Shown one piece after another: positions 16,653 to 25,759 of a DNA stretch of 64,000 nt. Origin of the DNA: a virus; IMG/VR virus record IMGVR_UViG_3300044950_000375, positions 1-64,000 of that record. One strand, written 5' to 3'. The notes below the pieces were generated by a model. The model saw only the letters and a program-made list of their open reading frames with translations, was not told the DNA's origin and did no database searches. Numbering within the stretch: position 1 is the first letter of the stretch; every line of letters begins with the position of its first letter. The translations under genes and the position numbers were made by a program.

Positions 16653-17617
16653 AAAAACTCCTGTATTACATCAATGATTTCTGTCTTGAATTGACGATGA
16701 ATTATGCTTGTGTCAAAGTAATGATGTTTGTTGTGTTGTAGTTTCTGTTCAGTCACAGCATCAAACTTGCCTGTGCTATAATTTTTCACTGCATCAAATA
16801 CCACAGCAGTGGTTGCTGCAAGTCGTTGATTGTCATCTAAGATTTTGTCGTAATCTTCAGACCAGAGATTTGAGAACGTTTCAAACCCTTCACGCTGCAA
16901 GTATCTGCAGGTACCTTCGCTACCATAGCACACAAACGGATGATATAATGCAATGGGTTTGAAAATCTTTTCACTCACTTCTGTTCTGGAGCTGCTGGCA
17001 TTTTCTAGCAGCACAGCAGAACGCATCCAGCTTTCTACCACCACCGAAAAAGCTGTGGTGTTGTACCATTCAGGATTCATGTACAGGTGCCAAATTACTC
17101 TGGGATTGGCTTCTCCGGGATCGTCAAATGTTCGCCCACGCTCCACATAACTCCAACGAGCATGTGGCAACAAAGGCGCTAGATCTTGTGTGACACGGTC
17201 TTTGTGTTTGCGTATCTTGTTTAACAGCATGAGAAATGAATACTGCACATTGCGCTGCGGTTGATATTGATTGTATTCAAAATTTGTTACAGTTAGGGCA
17301 CTGTTGTACCACAACCAATTTCCACAGCGTAATTCCAGCATGAGTGGATCAATCAGTCTACTACCAGTATCTACATCACTGTCGTACAAATGGTCCACAA
17401 CAATGCGGAATCCTGCCTGTTGAAAATAACGATACCAAGCAGACTCTGGGTTTTTGGCACGCCAAAAAGTTGTTAAGATCACAGTGTCTGCACTATTATA
17501 ATTAACACCTGGCTGGTATTGCACTAGATCAAAGTGCTGTTGCACCAGGTGAGCAATAGCACCTTGTGTGAAATTGGGGTAGTCCTCCTCTAAATATAAC
17601 AATTTAATTTTGGTCAT
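16649..17617 (-). CDS. Putative glycosyltransferase, GT10-like paralog 3
   Basis: A 322-residue protein. The diagnostic block is VVVESWMRSAV...EVSEKIFKPIALYHPFVCYG (E216 in SEKIFKPI), with GTCRYLQREGFETFSN after it. This matches paralogs 1, 2 and 4 and resembles the donor-binding site of GT10 fucosyltransferases. The N-terminal half includes ADTVILTTFWRAKNPESAWYRYFQ and FRIVVDHLYDSD. It starts at ATG 17617, 14 nt inside radical SAM gene 2, and its stop overlaps the SGNH gene. It is flanked by radical SAM genes, so glycosyl transfer and radical chemistry may act on the same product. Confidence 0.65.
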   Translation of the reverse strand: MTKIKLLYLEEDYPNFTQGAIAHLVQQHFDLVQYQPGVNYNSADTVILTTFWRAKNPESAWYRYFQQAGFRIVVDHLYDSDVDTGSRLIDPLMLELRCGNWLWYNSALTVTNFEYNQYQPQRNVQYSFLMLLNKIRKHKDRVTQDLAPLLPHARWSYVERGRTFDDPGEANPRVIWHLYMNPEWYNTTAFSVVVESWMRSAVLLENASSSRTEVSEKIFKPIALYHPFVCYGSEGTCRYLQREGFETFSNLWSEDYDKILDDNQRLAATTAVVFDAVKNYSTGKFDAVTEQKLQHNKHHYFDTSIIHRQFKTEIIDVIQEFL

Positions 17618-18824
17618 TGTGATAGTTTAAAATATCAGCCAATTCTGGTGCAACGTCACGCAAGTTTTGTTCTCGTTTGCGATCCAAGTCACGTATCTTC
17701 ATGTTGGTCATAAACCCATCAGTACTTGCACCATTATTCATAAAGTCAATAATGCGATTGAATTCTTCACGGTATTTAGATGGCACTGACGCCGAGCGCA
17801 AATGTTCTGTAATTTGCGCCTTGGCCGAGTCTGGCAGTGTGGCAATTGAAAAATACCATGCGTCATGCATGATATTCCAGTACATAAAGTCAAACCGTTG
17901 CAGTGCTATCCAGTGTGCTAGTTGGTCAATATAACGCACATTAAACACATTGACGGTACTACAGCATTGTAAACGTAGGTTGGGCAGAGAATCTTTGAGA
18001 TATTGAAAACTTGTAATGTTGTCCAGCACCACAGCCCAATCTGCATTGGTGCGTTGATATTCAAATCTTGCACCCACATCGTCAATTGAGAATGCTACTT
18101 CTACTGTTTTAAAATGTCGCCAAATTTCTGGTCCGCGTGTGGGCCATTGTGTGCCATTTGTGTTGTAGTGTATTTCAACTTGATGTGCAATACCACGATC
18201 CACAATGCCTTGCAACATATCAAAGTGTTCAGCAATCATAAATGGTTCACCACCGGTGAATTCAATGTAACGTATGTCATTTAAACAGGTGTCAATTTCT
18301 GTCCAAAATGATTGATTTTCTCTGGGCCAAGCGCCGGCACGAAGCATTTGATAGGGAAATGATTTCTTTTTGTCTTCATCAGGCGGCATATCATTGAGCT
18401 CTTCTGTGGCAAATTGGCTTGATGACCATGATCCGCATATACGGCATTTTAAATTGCAGATGTTGCCCAGTTTTAAATCCAAGAACATTAAGGGCTTGGC
18501 GTCTGCGGTCCATTCACCTGATATGCCCATGTGCTTCATTCTGTCTAGTGTGTGCATGCGTTTTGACGTGCGTCCTGACCGTTCTTCCATCCAGCATTTT
18601 CTACAGGTCTGTGGTTTCTTGCCTGCTAAAAATTCTTCACGCAGTTCAGTCATTGCCCGAGAGTTTTGTATGCTTGCAAAGTCAGCTGTGAGCAATGAAA
18701 ACTTTTCACCGTTATCATCCGTCAGTTCGTCGTCGGCTAAACAACATGGGCGCACTGTGCCAATGGGCGAAGCTTCTAGGCTAACCCAGGGCAATACGCA
18801 AAATTTATCGTGTGGTATGTTCAT
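17604..18824 (-). CDS. Radical SAM protein 2 (type A)
   Basis: A 406-residue radical SAM protein. The N-terminal cluster has C9 (FCVLPW), C27-C28 (VRPCC) and C74-x2-C77. The core motif CNLKCRIC is at C123, C127 and C130, and GGEPF at 191-195. The segment between the two Cys groups has the LREEFLAGKKP style run seen in the other type A copies. ATG 18824 overlaps the previous stop (ATGA), and its TAA lies within the start region of the GT10-like gene. Probably cytoplasmic, with two Fe-S clusters. The substrate is unknown; the N-terminal cluster could anchor or redox-tune the substrate, as in SPASM enzymes. Confidence 0.9.
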   Translation of the reverse strand: MNIPHDKFCVLPWVSLEASPIGTVRPCCLADDELTDDNGEKFSLLTADFASIQNSRAMTELREEFLAGKKPQTCRKCWMEERSGRTSKRMHTLDRMKHMGISGEWTADAKPLMFLDLKLGNICNLKCRICGSWSSSQFATEELNDMPPDEDKKKSFPYQMLRAGAWPRENQSFWTEIDTCLNDIRYIEFTGGEPFMIAEHFDMLQGIVDRGIAHQVEIHYNTNGTQWPTRGPEIWRHFKTVEVAFSIDDVGARFEYQRTNADWAVVLDNITSFQYLKDSLPNLRLQCCSTVNVFNVRYIDQLAHWIALQRFDFMYWNIMHDAWYFSIATLPDSAKAQITEHLRSASVPSKYREEFNRIIDFMNNGASTDGFMTNMKIRDLDRKREQNLRDVAPELADILNYHNDQN

Positions 18825-20197
18825 AAGTTATATTTTTTAAATTCATCAACCAGCCAGGGAAATACTGTGGGCCAATGTGTGTTACGTCTGTGATCCATTG
18901 TATTTAAAAAATCAAACAACTCTCGTATTTGTTTTGGCTTGGGCCCACCATGTTTACTTTGTTTTGCTATGCCCACAAGATAGTGTTTGCTGGCAATCTC
19001 TTCTGGCGTTTGGGTGGGTTTTAAACTGATTGCAAGATCAAAGTCTTCACAAAATATATCTCCAAACAAATCAATAAACATGTGATCAGGACTGTTAACA
19101 GAGTTTTGATAGTGATATACTTTTCTTTTAAGATTCCATTGATTTATCTTGTGCAACAAGTCTGGTAATGTCTTTACAGTTAACGGAGTCACAGTGGAAG
19201 AAACAATCAAATTGATCCAAGATTGATCCAGCAAATATTCAAAGTTTCTTTCCCATTCTTGTAAGTTTAAGGGATATCGCACATATTCCTGTGGTGCACC
19301 CCAACAGTCCAGGCTGGCAGTAATTTCAAATTCTCTAATGCTTCCACGGTCAATCAACTTGCGAACTCGTTGCACTATCTTTTGCAGGTATGGCAATCGA
19401 GCATTTAAATTTGTAAACATTTGCAATTTAAGCTCAGGCGCTGGATACTGCTCAAATAATGTAAGGCATTGTTCTAACTCTGGCTGATACAGTGGTTCAC
19501 CGCCCAGGATGTTGAACACTGTGAGTGTATGCCCGTGCAGTTTCAACCATTCAAATAGTTTTTGTTTGTTGCTTTCGATGTTGGTGCTTTTGGCAAATGC
19601 AGGAATACCATGCCGCACATTCTCAGCGTCCCATAAACTGCTAAAATGCGGGCCGCAATAAAGACATTTTAAATTACAAGCGTTGTCAAAATACACTTCT
19701 AGTATTCTGGGAGTAACATGTACTGCCACAGGATTCTGATCCAGTTCAGGTGGTGCATGTATACCGGGAAAATCCAAGTTTGTTATTCTATCACTTTGAC
19801 CACCTGCTGCTTCAATGTCTTGACAGTAGGTGCATCCTTTTGCAGGCCATTTGCCGTCAAGCATTCTCATGCGATCATCTATTTTGGTAGCTGTGTTATG
19901 AAAATCAAAGTCAGAACCAAATTTATGCCCATTGGTTCTATGACAACTGGCAGTTTGATCAGTGGTTAAAAATATTGTACTCCAGGTCCATTTGAGTTGG
20001 CAAGCTGTGTTGCTCACAATGGGAAAACGTTTGTTAATCAATTTGGATTTGTTTTGAAAACTGACCGGAACATATCCAAATTGATTGATACATTCTGATT
20101 GAATTGATTCTGGAAGTTGTGTGAAATTTTCTTCAGACTCGCAATCCGGCCACTGTGGGTCACGTACAGCTGAATAAAACTCTTTCCATGTGCTCAT
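18821..20197 (-). CDS. Radical SAM protein 3 (type B)
   Basis: A 458-residue radical SAM protein of the second subclass. The N-terminal cluster reads C66 (ACQLKW), C85-H86 (TASCH) and C122-x2-C125 (CTYCQ). The core motif CNLKCLYC is at C174, C178 and C181, and a GGEPLY block follows. Compared with type A, the CC pair is replaced by Cys-His and the leading C..PW by C..KW. A ~60-residue extension precedes the first Cys. ATG 20197 and the stop are both ATGA overlaps with the neighbours. Substrate unknown. Confidence 0.9.
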   Translation of the reverse strand: MSTWKEFYSAVRDPQWPDCESEENFTQLPESIQSECINQFGYVPVSFQNKSKLINKRFPIVSNTACQLKWTWSTIFLTTDQTASCHRTNGHKFGSDFDFHNTATKIDDRMRMLDGKWPAKGCTYCQDIEAAGGQSDRITNLDFPGIHAPPELDQNPVAVHVTPRILEVYFDNACNLKCLYCGPHFSSLWDAENVRHGIPAFAKSTNIESNKQKLFEWLKLHGHTLTVFNILGGEPLYQPELEQCLTLFEQYPAPELKLQMFTNLNARLPYLQKIVQRVRKLIDRGSIREFEITASLDCWGAPQEYVRYPLNLQEWERNFEYLLDQSWINLIVSSTVTPLTVKTLPDLLHKINQWNLKRKVYHYQNSVNSPDHMFIDLFGDIFCEDFDLAISLKPTQTPEEIASKHYLVGIAKQSKHGGPKPKQIRELFDFLNTMDHRRNTHWPTVFPWLVDEFKKYNL

Positions 20198-21453
20198 TTT
20201 AATGCTGCTAATTCTGGAATTGTATCCAGGATGTTTTCCGTTCGTATAGCATCAAGTTCGTTTGTTTTGCGCCAGAATGTATCTATTAGGTGTGTGTTGT
20301 CTGTGGCATTCATAAAGGTAATAGCTGATTCAAAACCTTGTGTGGCACGATTTAAAGGGTCCTGCCCGTGAAGCCATTGGATATGACTTTGATACAGTGC
20401 TGTGAGTGAGTGTTTGTATTCAGCTGTGGCAATGTCTATTCTATAGTGTACAGGATCTTGCAGGATATTTACATTTAAATCCTGTGCGCGGATCAGACCT
20501 TTTTCCACCCAGTCACGATGGAAATTGGGCAGGTGCCAGGCATTCATTATGCTCAAGGTAGGTGAAATGTAGAAATCCACTTCAGGGCACACACGCAACA
20601 TATCACGTCTGTTCTGTTCTACTACGGCCCAGTCTGTGCCTTTTCTAATGTATTCGCCACGGCTACCCGATGCGTCTAGACTTGCACCCACTGCCACTGA
20701 TCGAAACTGTTTCCAGTATTCAAATACACTATTGCCTTTTAAATCAGTGTGTGTGAAGTTTGTGTTGTAGATCAGTCGCACATCAAAGCGTTTGCGACGG
20801 ACCAGCTCGTCTAGAATGCGGTAGTGTTCTTCCATCAACAGTGGCTCACCACCGGCAAAGTAGATTTGTTCTACATAATCCAAATGGGGCTCCAGTTGCG
20901 ACCACATGTCTGTTTCCGTGCGGCCAGCATAGTTAAGAACTGTGTTGCGAGCTTTCCAGTCACCGCCTGCTAGTTTCACTTGATCTTGATACCATTGTGA
21001 GCTAAAGATATGCCCACATGATCTACACTTTAAATTGCATAGGTTTGAAAAACGAATATCCCAGTAAGTCATTTCAAATGGATTTTCCGCCAGCTTCTTT
21101 ATGTGATGTCCATGATGTTTGTTGGCTGACTTACGGCCTGAAAAGAATCCTGACTCTTCCTGCTCATAACAGCGTGTGCAGGCGGCGTGTGGCGTTTCGC
21201 TCAACATATCTGCACGTAGTTTCTGCATGGGTGCATCCTGCCATATTTCTGCCAGTGTAGTTGTACGGCAATTGCCCACTATGCCTGGTTTCATTTCAGC
21301 ATGGCAACAGGGATATGCTTCGCCAGTGGGATAGGCGTGTAAATGAATCCAAGGATAGATGCAAAAGGTCTTGGACTCTTTTAATAAGAATTCTTCACGT
21401 TTTGTTAATTCTGTGGGTCTTACTAGATCTGTTGAGTTGTAATTATAGCTCAT
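20194..21453 (-). CDS. Radical SAM protein 4 (type A)
   Basis: A 419-residue radical SAM protein. The N-terminal cluster has C31 (FCIYPWIHLHAYPTGEAYP), C49-C50, and C92-x2-C95 (CTRCYEQEESG). The core motif CNLKCRSC is at C139, C143 and C146, and AGGEPLLMEEHY follows. The N-terminal domain closely follows the SPASM-style layout (C, then G-x-x-x-PCC, then a helix and CxxC). A short His-rich stretch, HHGHH, sits at 113-117. The start is 11 nt inside the upstream radical SAM gene. Four radical SAM genes in a row (21443, 20194, 18821, 17604) suggest stepwise or combinatorial modification. Confidence 0.9.
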   Translation of the reverse strand: MSYNYNSTDLVRPTELTKREEFLLKESKTFCIYPWIHLHAYPTGEAYPCCHAEMKPGIVGNCRTTTLAEIWQDAPMQKLRADMLSETPHAACTRCYEQEESGFFSGRKSANKHHGHHIKKLAENPFEMTYWDIRFSNLCNLKCRSCGHIFSSQWYQDQVKLAGGDWKARNTVLNYAGRTETDMWSQLEPHLDYVEQIYFAGGEPLLMEEHYRILDELVRRKRFDVRLIYNTNFTHTDLKGNSVFEYWKQFRSVAVGASLDASGSRGEYIRKGTDWAVVEQNRRDMLRVCPEVDFYISPTLSIMNAWHLPNFHRDWVEKGLIRAQDLNVNILQDPVHYRIDIATAEYKHSLTALYQSHIQWLHGQDPLNRATQGFESAITFMNATDNTHLIDTFWRKTNELDAIRTENILDTIPELAALK

Positions 21454-22774
21454 TGTACCATTCTATTAAGTTGGGAAACGCAGTACCAAAGTCTTTATTT
21501 CGTCGTTGATCATATTGTGTATAAAACTGTTTAAAATCATTTAGCAGTTTGGGCATTTCAAATGCGTCTGAATGCGGAGTTTTCACTACATCTAAGTAAT
21601 CAATTAATCTTTGTAGATGATTGATCTCATGTTCGTGTAAGAATTCACTTTGGCTGTTTTGTGTGAGCCAAGTTTCTAATACTGTTTTGTAGTGTGTTTT
21701 TGATGCGTCTGGCAGTATCAGCGGGCTTTGAAATGATGGAAAGCGCAGAATATTTAATGTGAATGACACAGCATCGCGCCCGTATTCTGTTTTCCATTGC
21801 AGTATGCATTCCAGCAATTGATCCAGGCTGTCCAGGCACAGTGCGTTAATGGTACACATCACATGTATGCCGCGGAACTGTCCAGAGTCTAGCAGTCTTT
21901 TGACAGTATTAGCCCAACTGTCCCACTCGAGCCCGTCACGAATGTATTCGGCTTGCAGTCCGACTGCTTCATTTGAAGTGTACAAATCAATTGCCATGCC
22001 TTTTGTGCTTGAGAGCAAACGGTCGATGTCCACTTGTGATCCCAGGTTACTATTGATAGCCAAGCGTGTGCTACTCTTGCCTGAATTTGTTTTAAACCAG
22101 TCAATGAGCCGCCAGGTGTGAGCAGACATGAGGGGTTCTCCTCCGGTGATTCTGAGCTCTTGCAGTGTGCGATGCAGATCCGACTCCCACCACTTAAAAA
22201 ATGCATCAATGTAAGGATTGCTTTCTCCATAATCGTAAAGTTGTGCGTTAGCATGATCATGGGTAAAATGGTTGCGACCATCACTGACCAAGTTCTGGTA
22301 AGCTCCGTTGCGTCGGATGTCTTTAACCCATGTTGAACTGAAAGCTGGATTACAATAGCTACAAGCAAACTGACAAGTGCGATCAAAAGCGATCTCAAGA
22401 GTTCTAAGGTTGACGTCTTCAGTGTATGGTGTATTTCTAGCTTCATTTAGGGCCTCTATGGGATATATCTTTGATTTGTACACACGGTCACTCACAGCAT
22501 CGCGACCCATGTCTTCAATTTTCCAACAGTACTCGCAGCCAGGGGGACGCTCCCCTGCGATCATCTTGCGACGATCTTCTTTCTTTTGATCGGTATTGTG
22601 CAGCAGCCTAGAGTTGATACTGACTTTATCTTTGTCGATCAAATGGGCTGGCGGGTGATGACAACTTGTGGTCTGTCCACTTCCTAACCAAATGGTCGCG
22701 TTGTACCATTTTGCTGCACAAAAACTGGCTGAGAGAGGGTCTAATACTGTGTGTTTGAATTCTAAATCATTCAT
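21443..22774 (-). CDS. Radical SAM protein 5 (type B)
   Basis: A 443-residue radical SAM protein. The N-terminal cluster has C19 (FCAAKW), C38-H39 (TTSCHHPPAH) and C80-x2-C83 (CEYCWKIEDMG). The core motif CQFACSYC is at C134, C138 and C141, and a TGGEPLMSAHTW block follows. It is closest to radical SAM protein 6 (shared KW...SC(H/Y)HPP...CEYCW and NPAFSS/SPQFSS after the core Cys). It ends with an HDRRRGTDF-like segment (YDQRRNKDFGTAFP) that is also found in protein 6. Both ends overlap neighbours. Likely a two-cluster peptide- or sugar-modifying enzyme. Confidence 0.9.
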   Translation of the reverse strand: MNDLEFKHTVLDPLSASFCAAKWYNATIWLGSGQTTSCHHPPAHLIDKDKVSINSRLLHNTDQKKEDRRKMIAGERPPGCEYCWKIEDMGRDAVSDRVYKSKIYPIEALNEARNTPYTEDVNLRTLEIAFDRTCQFACSYCNPAFSSTWVKDIRRNGAYQNLVSDGRNHFTHDHANAQLYDYGESNPYIDAFFKWWESDLHRTLQELRITGGEPLMSAHTWRLIDWFKTNSGKSSTRLAINSNLGSQVDIDRLLSSTKGMAIDLYTSNEAVGLQAEYIRDGLEWDSWANTVKRLLDSGQFRGIHVMCTINALCLDSLDQLLECILQWKTEYGRDAVSFTLNILRFPSFQSPLILPDASKTHYKTVLETWLTQNSQSEFLHEHEINHLQRLIDYLDVVKTPHSDAFEMPKLLNDFKQFYTQYDQRRNKDFGTAFPNLIEWYNEL

Positions 22775-23814
22775 TTGTTTGAGTTGATAAATTGAAAGAA
22801 TCTCGCGGGCAACTGGTCCATGTGCTGACGAGCAAACTCTTGAAGATGCTGTTGATTGTATTTACAAATGGATTCCGCTGCCTGGACAAAAGCCCCAAGG
22901 TCTTGACTGCACAGGTCCTGGATAGTGTGGACCATGCGATCCATGCGATCTTGGTTGTTATCTAACTGATCAAATGTTTCATCAATCAAACTGTGAAACG
23001 TTTGGAACCCAAGGTCACGCAGATCACGATAGAATCCGTAATTGGCCACAGCAACAAACGGGTGGCCAATAGCAAGTGGTTTACACATTTTTTCTGAAAA
23101 CAAACTCCACGGATAGTTATAAACAGTTTCTGTAACTACTGAAAAATAAGTGTCAATATATGGCTCAGGTTTAATGTAAATTTCTCCCCATTCGTTATTG
23201 AACAATTGTGCTTTTACATACCCTGATTCCACAGCAGTGCCGTGATATCTATCAACTTCGTAATAGGCAGGCAACAATCGAATTGGCCTTAGATGATCAT
23301 CAAGATTGGTCCACAGAGCACCATCAAGCAGGCCCAATTGCTCCAGCTGATTTAGTATAGCACATCTATGCGGTCGACCGCGACCATTTAGGCACAAAAA
23401 AGAATAGGGTTTTGTGAGTTTGGAAAAGATTTCGGGTGTGCGTTTGCAGGCTTCTTTATTTTCTTCATATCTAAAAGGTTGTGTTAGAAAATGTTCAAAC
23501 AGCATGCAATTGTATTCAGGAGGCATGCGACCACCACCTATCAGTTGAATTTGGCCGCCAAGCACCAGATCTTCAACGCCATATTTTCTTAGGTGCCATA
23601 ATAAAGTTTCTGAACCTTCTGCAGGATTGGCAAATATAATTTGACATTGCTCACACATGCTTCTCACACGATGGCCGTTCAGTCGCAGTTGCTCACGACC
23701 TATCAAATACGTGGCTCCAGGCACCACAGGTAGTTTTTCAAATTCATAATACAATTCGTCAGCGTAAGGGTGCAAAAACTCAGTGAGCTCAGTGCAAGCG
23801 TCAAGATAAAACAT
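22771..23814 (-). CDS. Putative glycosyltransferase, GT10-like paralog 4
   Basis: A 347-residue protein. The C-terminal block VVTETVYNYPWSLFSEKMCKPLAIGHPFVAV is the paralog-family donor site (SEK at about residue 240), followed by GFYRDLRDLGFQTFHS. FLCLNGRGRPHRCAILNQL lies in the middle. I chose ATG 23814, which forms TAATG with the previous stop and has GGAG nine bases upstream. A TTG at 23829 would add five residues and its bases are part of that SD. Compared with the other paralogs the final EKTF is EKMC. It is encoded between two type B radical SAM genes. Confidence 0.65.
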   Translation of the reverse strand: MFYLDACTELTEFLHPYADELYYEFEKLPVVPGATYLIGREQLRLNGHRVRSMCEQCQIIFANPAEGSETLLWHLRKYGVEDLVLGGQIQLIGGGRMPPEYNCMLFEHFLTQPFRYEENKEACKRTPEIFSKLTKPYSFLCLNGRGRPHRCAILNQLEQLGLLDGALWTNLDDHLRPIRLLPAYYEVDRYHGTAVESGYVKAQLFNNEWGEIYIKPEPYIDTYFSVVTETVYNYPWSLFSEKMCKPLAIGHPFVAVANYGFYRDLRDLGFQTFHSLIDETFDQLDNNQDRMDRMVHTIQDLCSQDLGAFVQAAESICKYNQQHLQEFARQHMDQLPARFFQFINSNK

Positions 23815-25211
23815 TAACGGTGACTCCAATATTCACATTCTGCCCACCATGACTTCATTTCGGGAAAGGTTTTTAAAAAGTCAGTGCCTCTGCGTCGATC
23901 GTGTTCCTGAAAGAATCTATAAAAGTCTGCCTTGGCTTGGGAATGATCTTTGTCCTGCCCTGCTCGCATCCACGCAATATCTCTATCCAACCGTGCTATT
24001 TCGTAGTCTTTGAATCCGTGGAATGGATCTTCGGGGGTTTCACTCTGTCGTATCATCCAGGCCCACAAGTGTTCCAGCCGGTCGGCATAGGCTTCAGGTA
24101 GGATTTGCAAGCTCTGCCAAGCAGGTTCACGCAGTACAGGTGTGTCAAACCACACACGCTGATAGGTCCGTGAGTATGTGTTACGCAAGCCCAAGATGCC
24201 AGCAAACAAGTTTTCCAAGCTGGTCACTGATAAGTTGTTCATAGTAACAATAAATGTTAAGCTATTGTAACTAGGCACTTCTGTTAGGAATTGATTTACT
24301 CTATCCCATAGCAGGTCAAAATCAAGTCCGTGGCGCATGTATTCTGCTTGTGAGCCCCATCCGTCTAAGCTCACATACTGCATGAAATGTTCGATACGCC
24401 CATCGCATAGTTGTTTCACATAGCCCAGATATTTTTGCCATGACTTTTCATCCACAGAGAAGTTTGATGTAACATTCAAATGCAGTTTGGCAGACGGATT
24501 GGCCAACACATGATCAAACACTCTATATGTGTTTTTATCTAGCAGGGGTTCCCCGCCTGTCATGCGGAAGTGTACAAGCTCGGGATACAGAGTAGGCCAC
24601 CACTCCCAGAATGCTTCTACATAAGGGTTATGCTCTCTAACCGGTATAACCCGGCGATCTCCACCAAAATGCCCAGGATCATTGTGAACACGAGCAGTAG
24701 GGTAGCCGCCCGATCGGTCCACTTCTTGTTGCCAGCTGCTAGAGAATTGCGGACTGCAATAACTGCACATGAGATTACACACATTATTAAAATTAACCTC
24801 AACGTAGCTAGGGATAACGTCATTTTCTTCTCCTGTAGAGTTCTGGATCTGTGCAAAGTCCACAGCGGCCCAGGGCTCGCCTGATCGATAGTGTCTATCA
24901 CTCAGTTTGTTTTCTGCTTCCATGTTCCAGCAGTATTCACACTCTGCGGGCTTTTCGTTCTGTAGCATCATCACACGTTGCGCTTTCTTGTGCGGTGTGT
25001 TGTGCAAGGATCCAGGATTGGCTGCAAGATTTTCCACAGGTATCTTGTGCAGTGGCGGATGGTAACAGGAGTTGTTGAGTCCTGTGGGCAAGTGCAGGCT
25101 GACCTGTTTCCATTTAGCAAGACACAGCGCAGGTCCTAGATTCTCTTTCATCTGTTCAGCAGAGTTTAAGAAACGACTTTTGTTGTCTACTGTTTCGTCG
25201 CCTTTGTTCAT
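23814..25211 (-). CDS. Radical SAM protein 6 (type B)
   Basis: A 465-residue radical SAM protein. The N-terminal cluster has C30 (LCLAKWKQVSLHL), C49 followed by Tyr rather than His (NNSCYHPPLHK), and C91-x2-C94 (CEYCWNMEAENK). The core motif CNLMCSYC is at C145, C149 and C152, and MTGGEPLLDKNTY follows. It shares its C-terminal EHDRRRGTDFLKTFPEM element with protein 5. The start and stop overlap the neighbouring genes (ATGA and TAATG). It is the first radical SAM gene of the operon. Confidence 0.9.
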   Translation of the reverse strand: MNKGDETVDNKSRFLNSAEQMKENLGPALCLAKWKQVSLHLPTGLNNSCYHPPLHKIPVENLAANPGSLHNTPHKKAQRVMMLQNEKPAECEYCWNMEAENKLSDRHYRSGEPWAAVDFAQIQNSTGEENDVIPSYVEVNFNNVCNLMCSYCSPQFSSSWQQEVDRSGGYPTARVHNDPGHFGGDRRVIPVREHNPYVEAFWEWWPTLYPELVHFRMTGGEPLLDKNTYRVFDHVLANPSAKLHLNVTSNFSVDEKSWQKYLGYVKQLCDGRIEHFMQYVSLDGWGSQAEYMRHGLDFDLLWDRVNQFLTEVPSYNSLTFIVTMNNLSVTSLENLFAGILGLRNTYSRTYQRVWFDTPVLREPAWQSLQILPEAYADRLEHLWAWMIRQSETPEDPFHGFKDYEIARLDRDIAWMRAGQDKDHSQAKADFYRFFQEHDRRRGTDFLKTFPEMKSWWAECEYWSHR

Positions 25212-25759
25212 ATTGTCAATAGTTGTTGTTTGTAAAGATCATCAATTGGTGCCTCAGCACCATAGTTTTCATAGCAATCCCATGCAAAATCAAACCAGAA
25301 ATTTTTAATATCCAATTCTTTGCGCATGATGTCACCAAAGGGTGTGGTATCTGTAGCAATGTCAATTAGTACATCGCAGTCCCAGTCTTGTGTTTTATAG
25401 TAGTCTTGATGCCACACAATCATGTCAAACATATGAGATACTTGTTGTTGTTGACTGCAAGGCTGCCAATGATATTTCATTTCTACTTCCCATTCTCTAC
25501 AAAGACTTGGTTTCAAATCAAATTTAATTTTTCTTATTTCGTGACCTGGCCATAATCGCTTGATGTTGGCAGTGTTTAATGTATGAGTTATTTGTATTGT
25601 ATTAACGTCAAACAATTGAGTTGTAATACAAGTATCCAATGCATATCGTATGGGCATGGAATCATTGTGCATGTGAGCACCACGTTTGCCAAAAAATCGA
25701 TTTTGCAAAAACAATTTGTAACGATGGCCTCCGCTGCCCGGATAAAATCCAACAATCAT
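25208..25759 (-). CDS. Hypothetical protein, possible P-loop/sulfotransferase relative
   Basis: A 183-residue protein starting MIVGFYPGSGGHRYKLFLQN. The Gly-rich GFYPGSGGHRY resembles the 5'-phosphosulfate loop of sulfotransferases or a degenerate P-loop, but lacks the Lys/Thr of a classical Walker A. The rest is rich in Trp, Asp and Tyr (WDCDVLIDIATDTTPFGD; FWFDFAWDCYENYG). It sits between a sulfotransferase-like gene and a radical SAM gene with ATGA overlaps on both sides. I cannot assign a function; a nucleotide-binding role is a weak guess. Confidence 0.65.
   Translation of the reverse strand: MIVGFYPGSGGHRYKLFLQNRFFGKRGAHMHNDSMPIRYALDTCITTQLFDVNTIQITHTLNTANIKRLWPGHEIRKIKFDLKPSLCREWEVEMKYHWQPCSQQQQVSHMFDMIVWHQDYYKTQDWDCDVLIDIATDTTPFGDIMRKELDIKNFWFDFAWDCYENYGAEAPIDDLYKQQLLTI

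Noticed and set aside
24617-24901. 94-residue hydrophobic frame on the minus strand
   Set aside because: Inside radical SAM gene 6 in a different frame, without SD; the radical SAM motifs continue through it.
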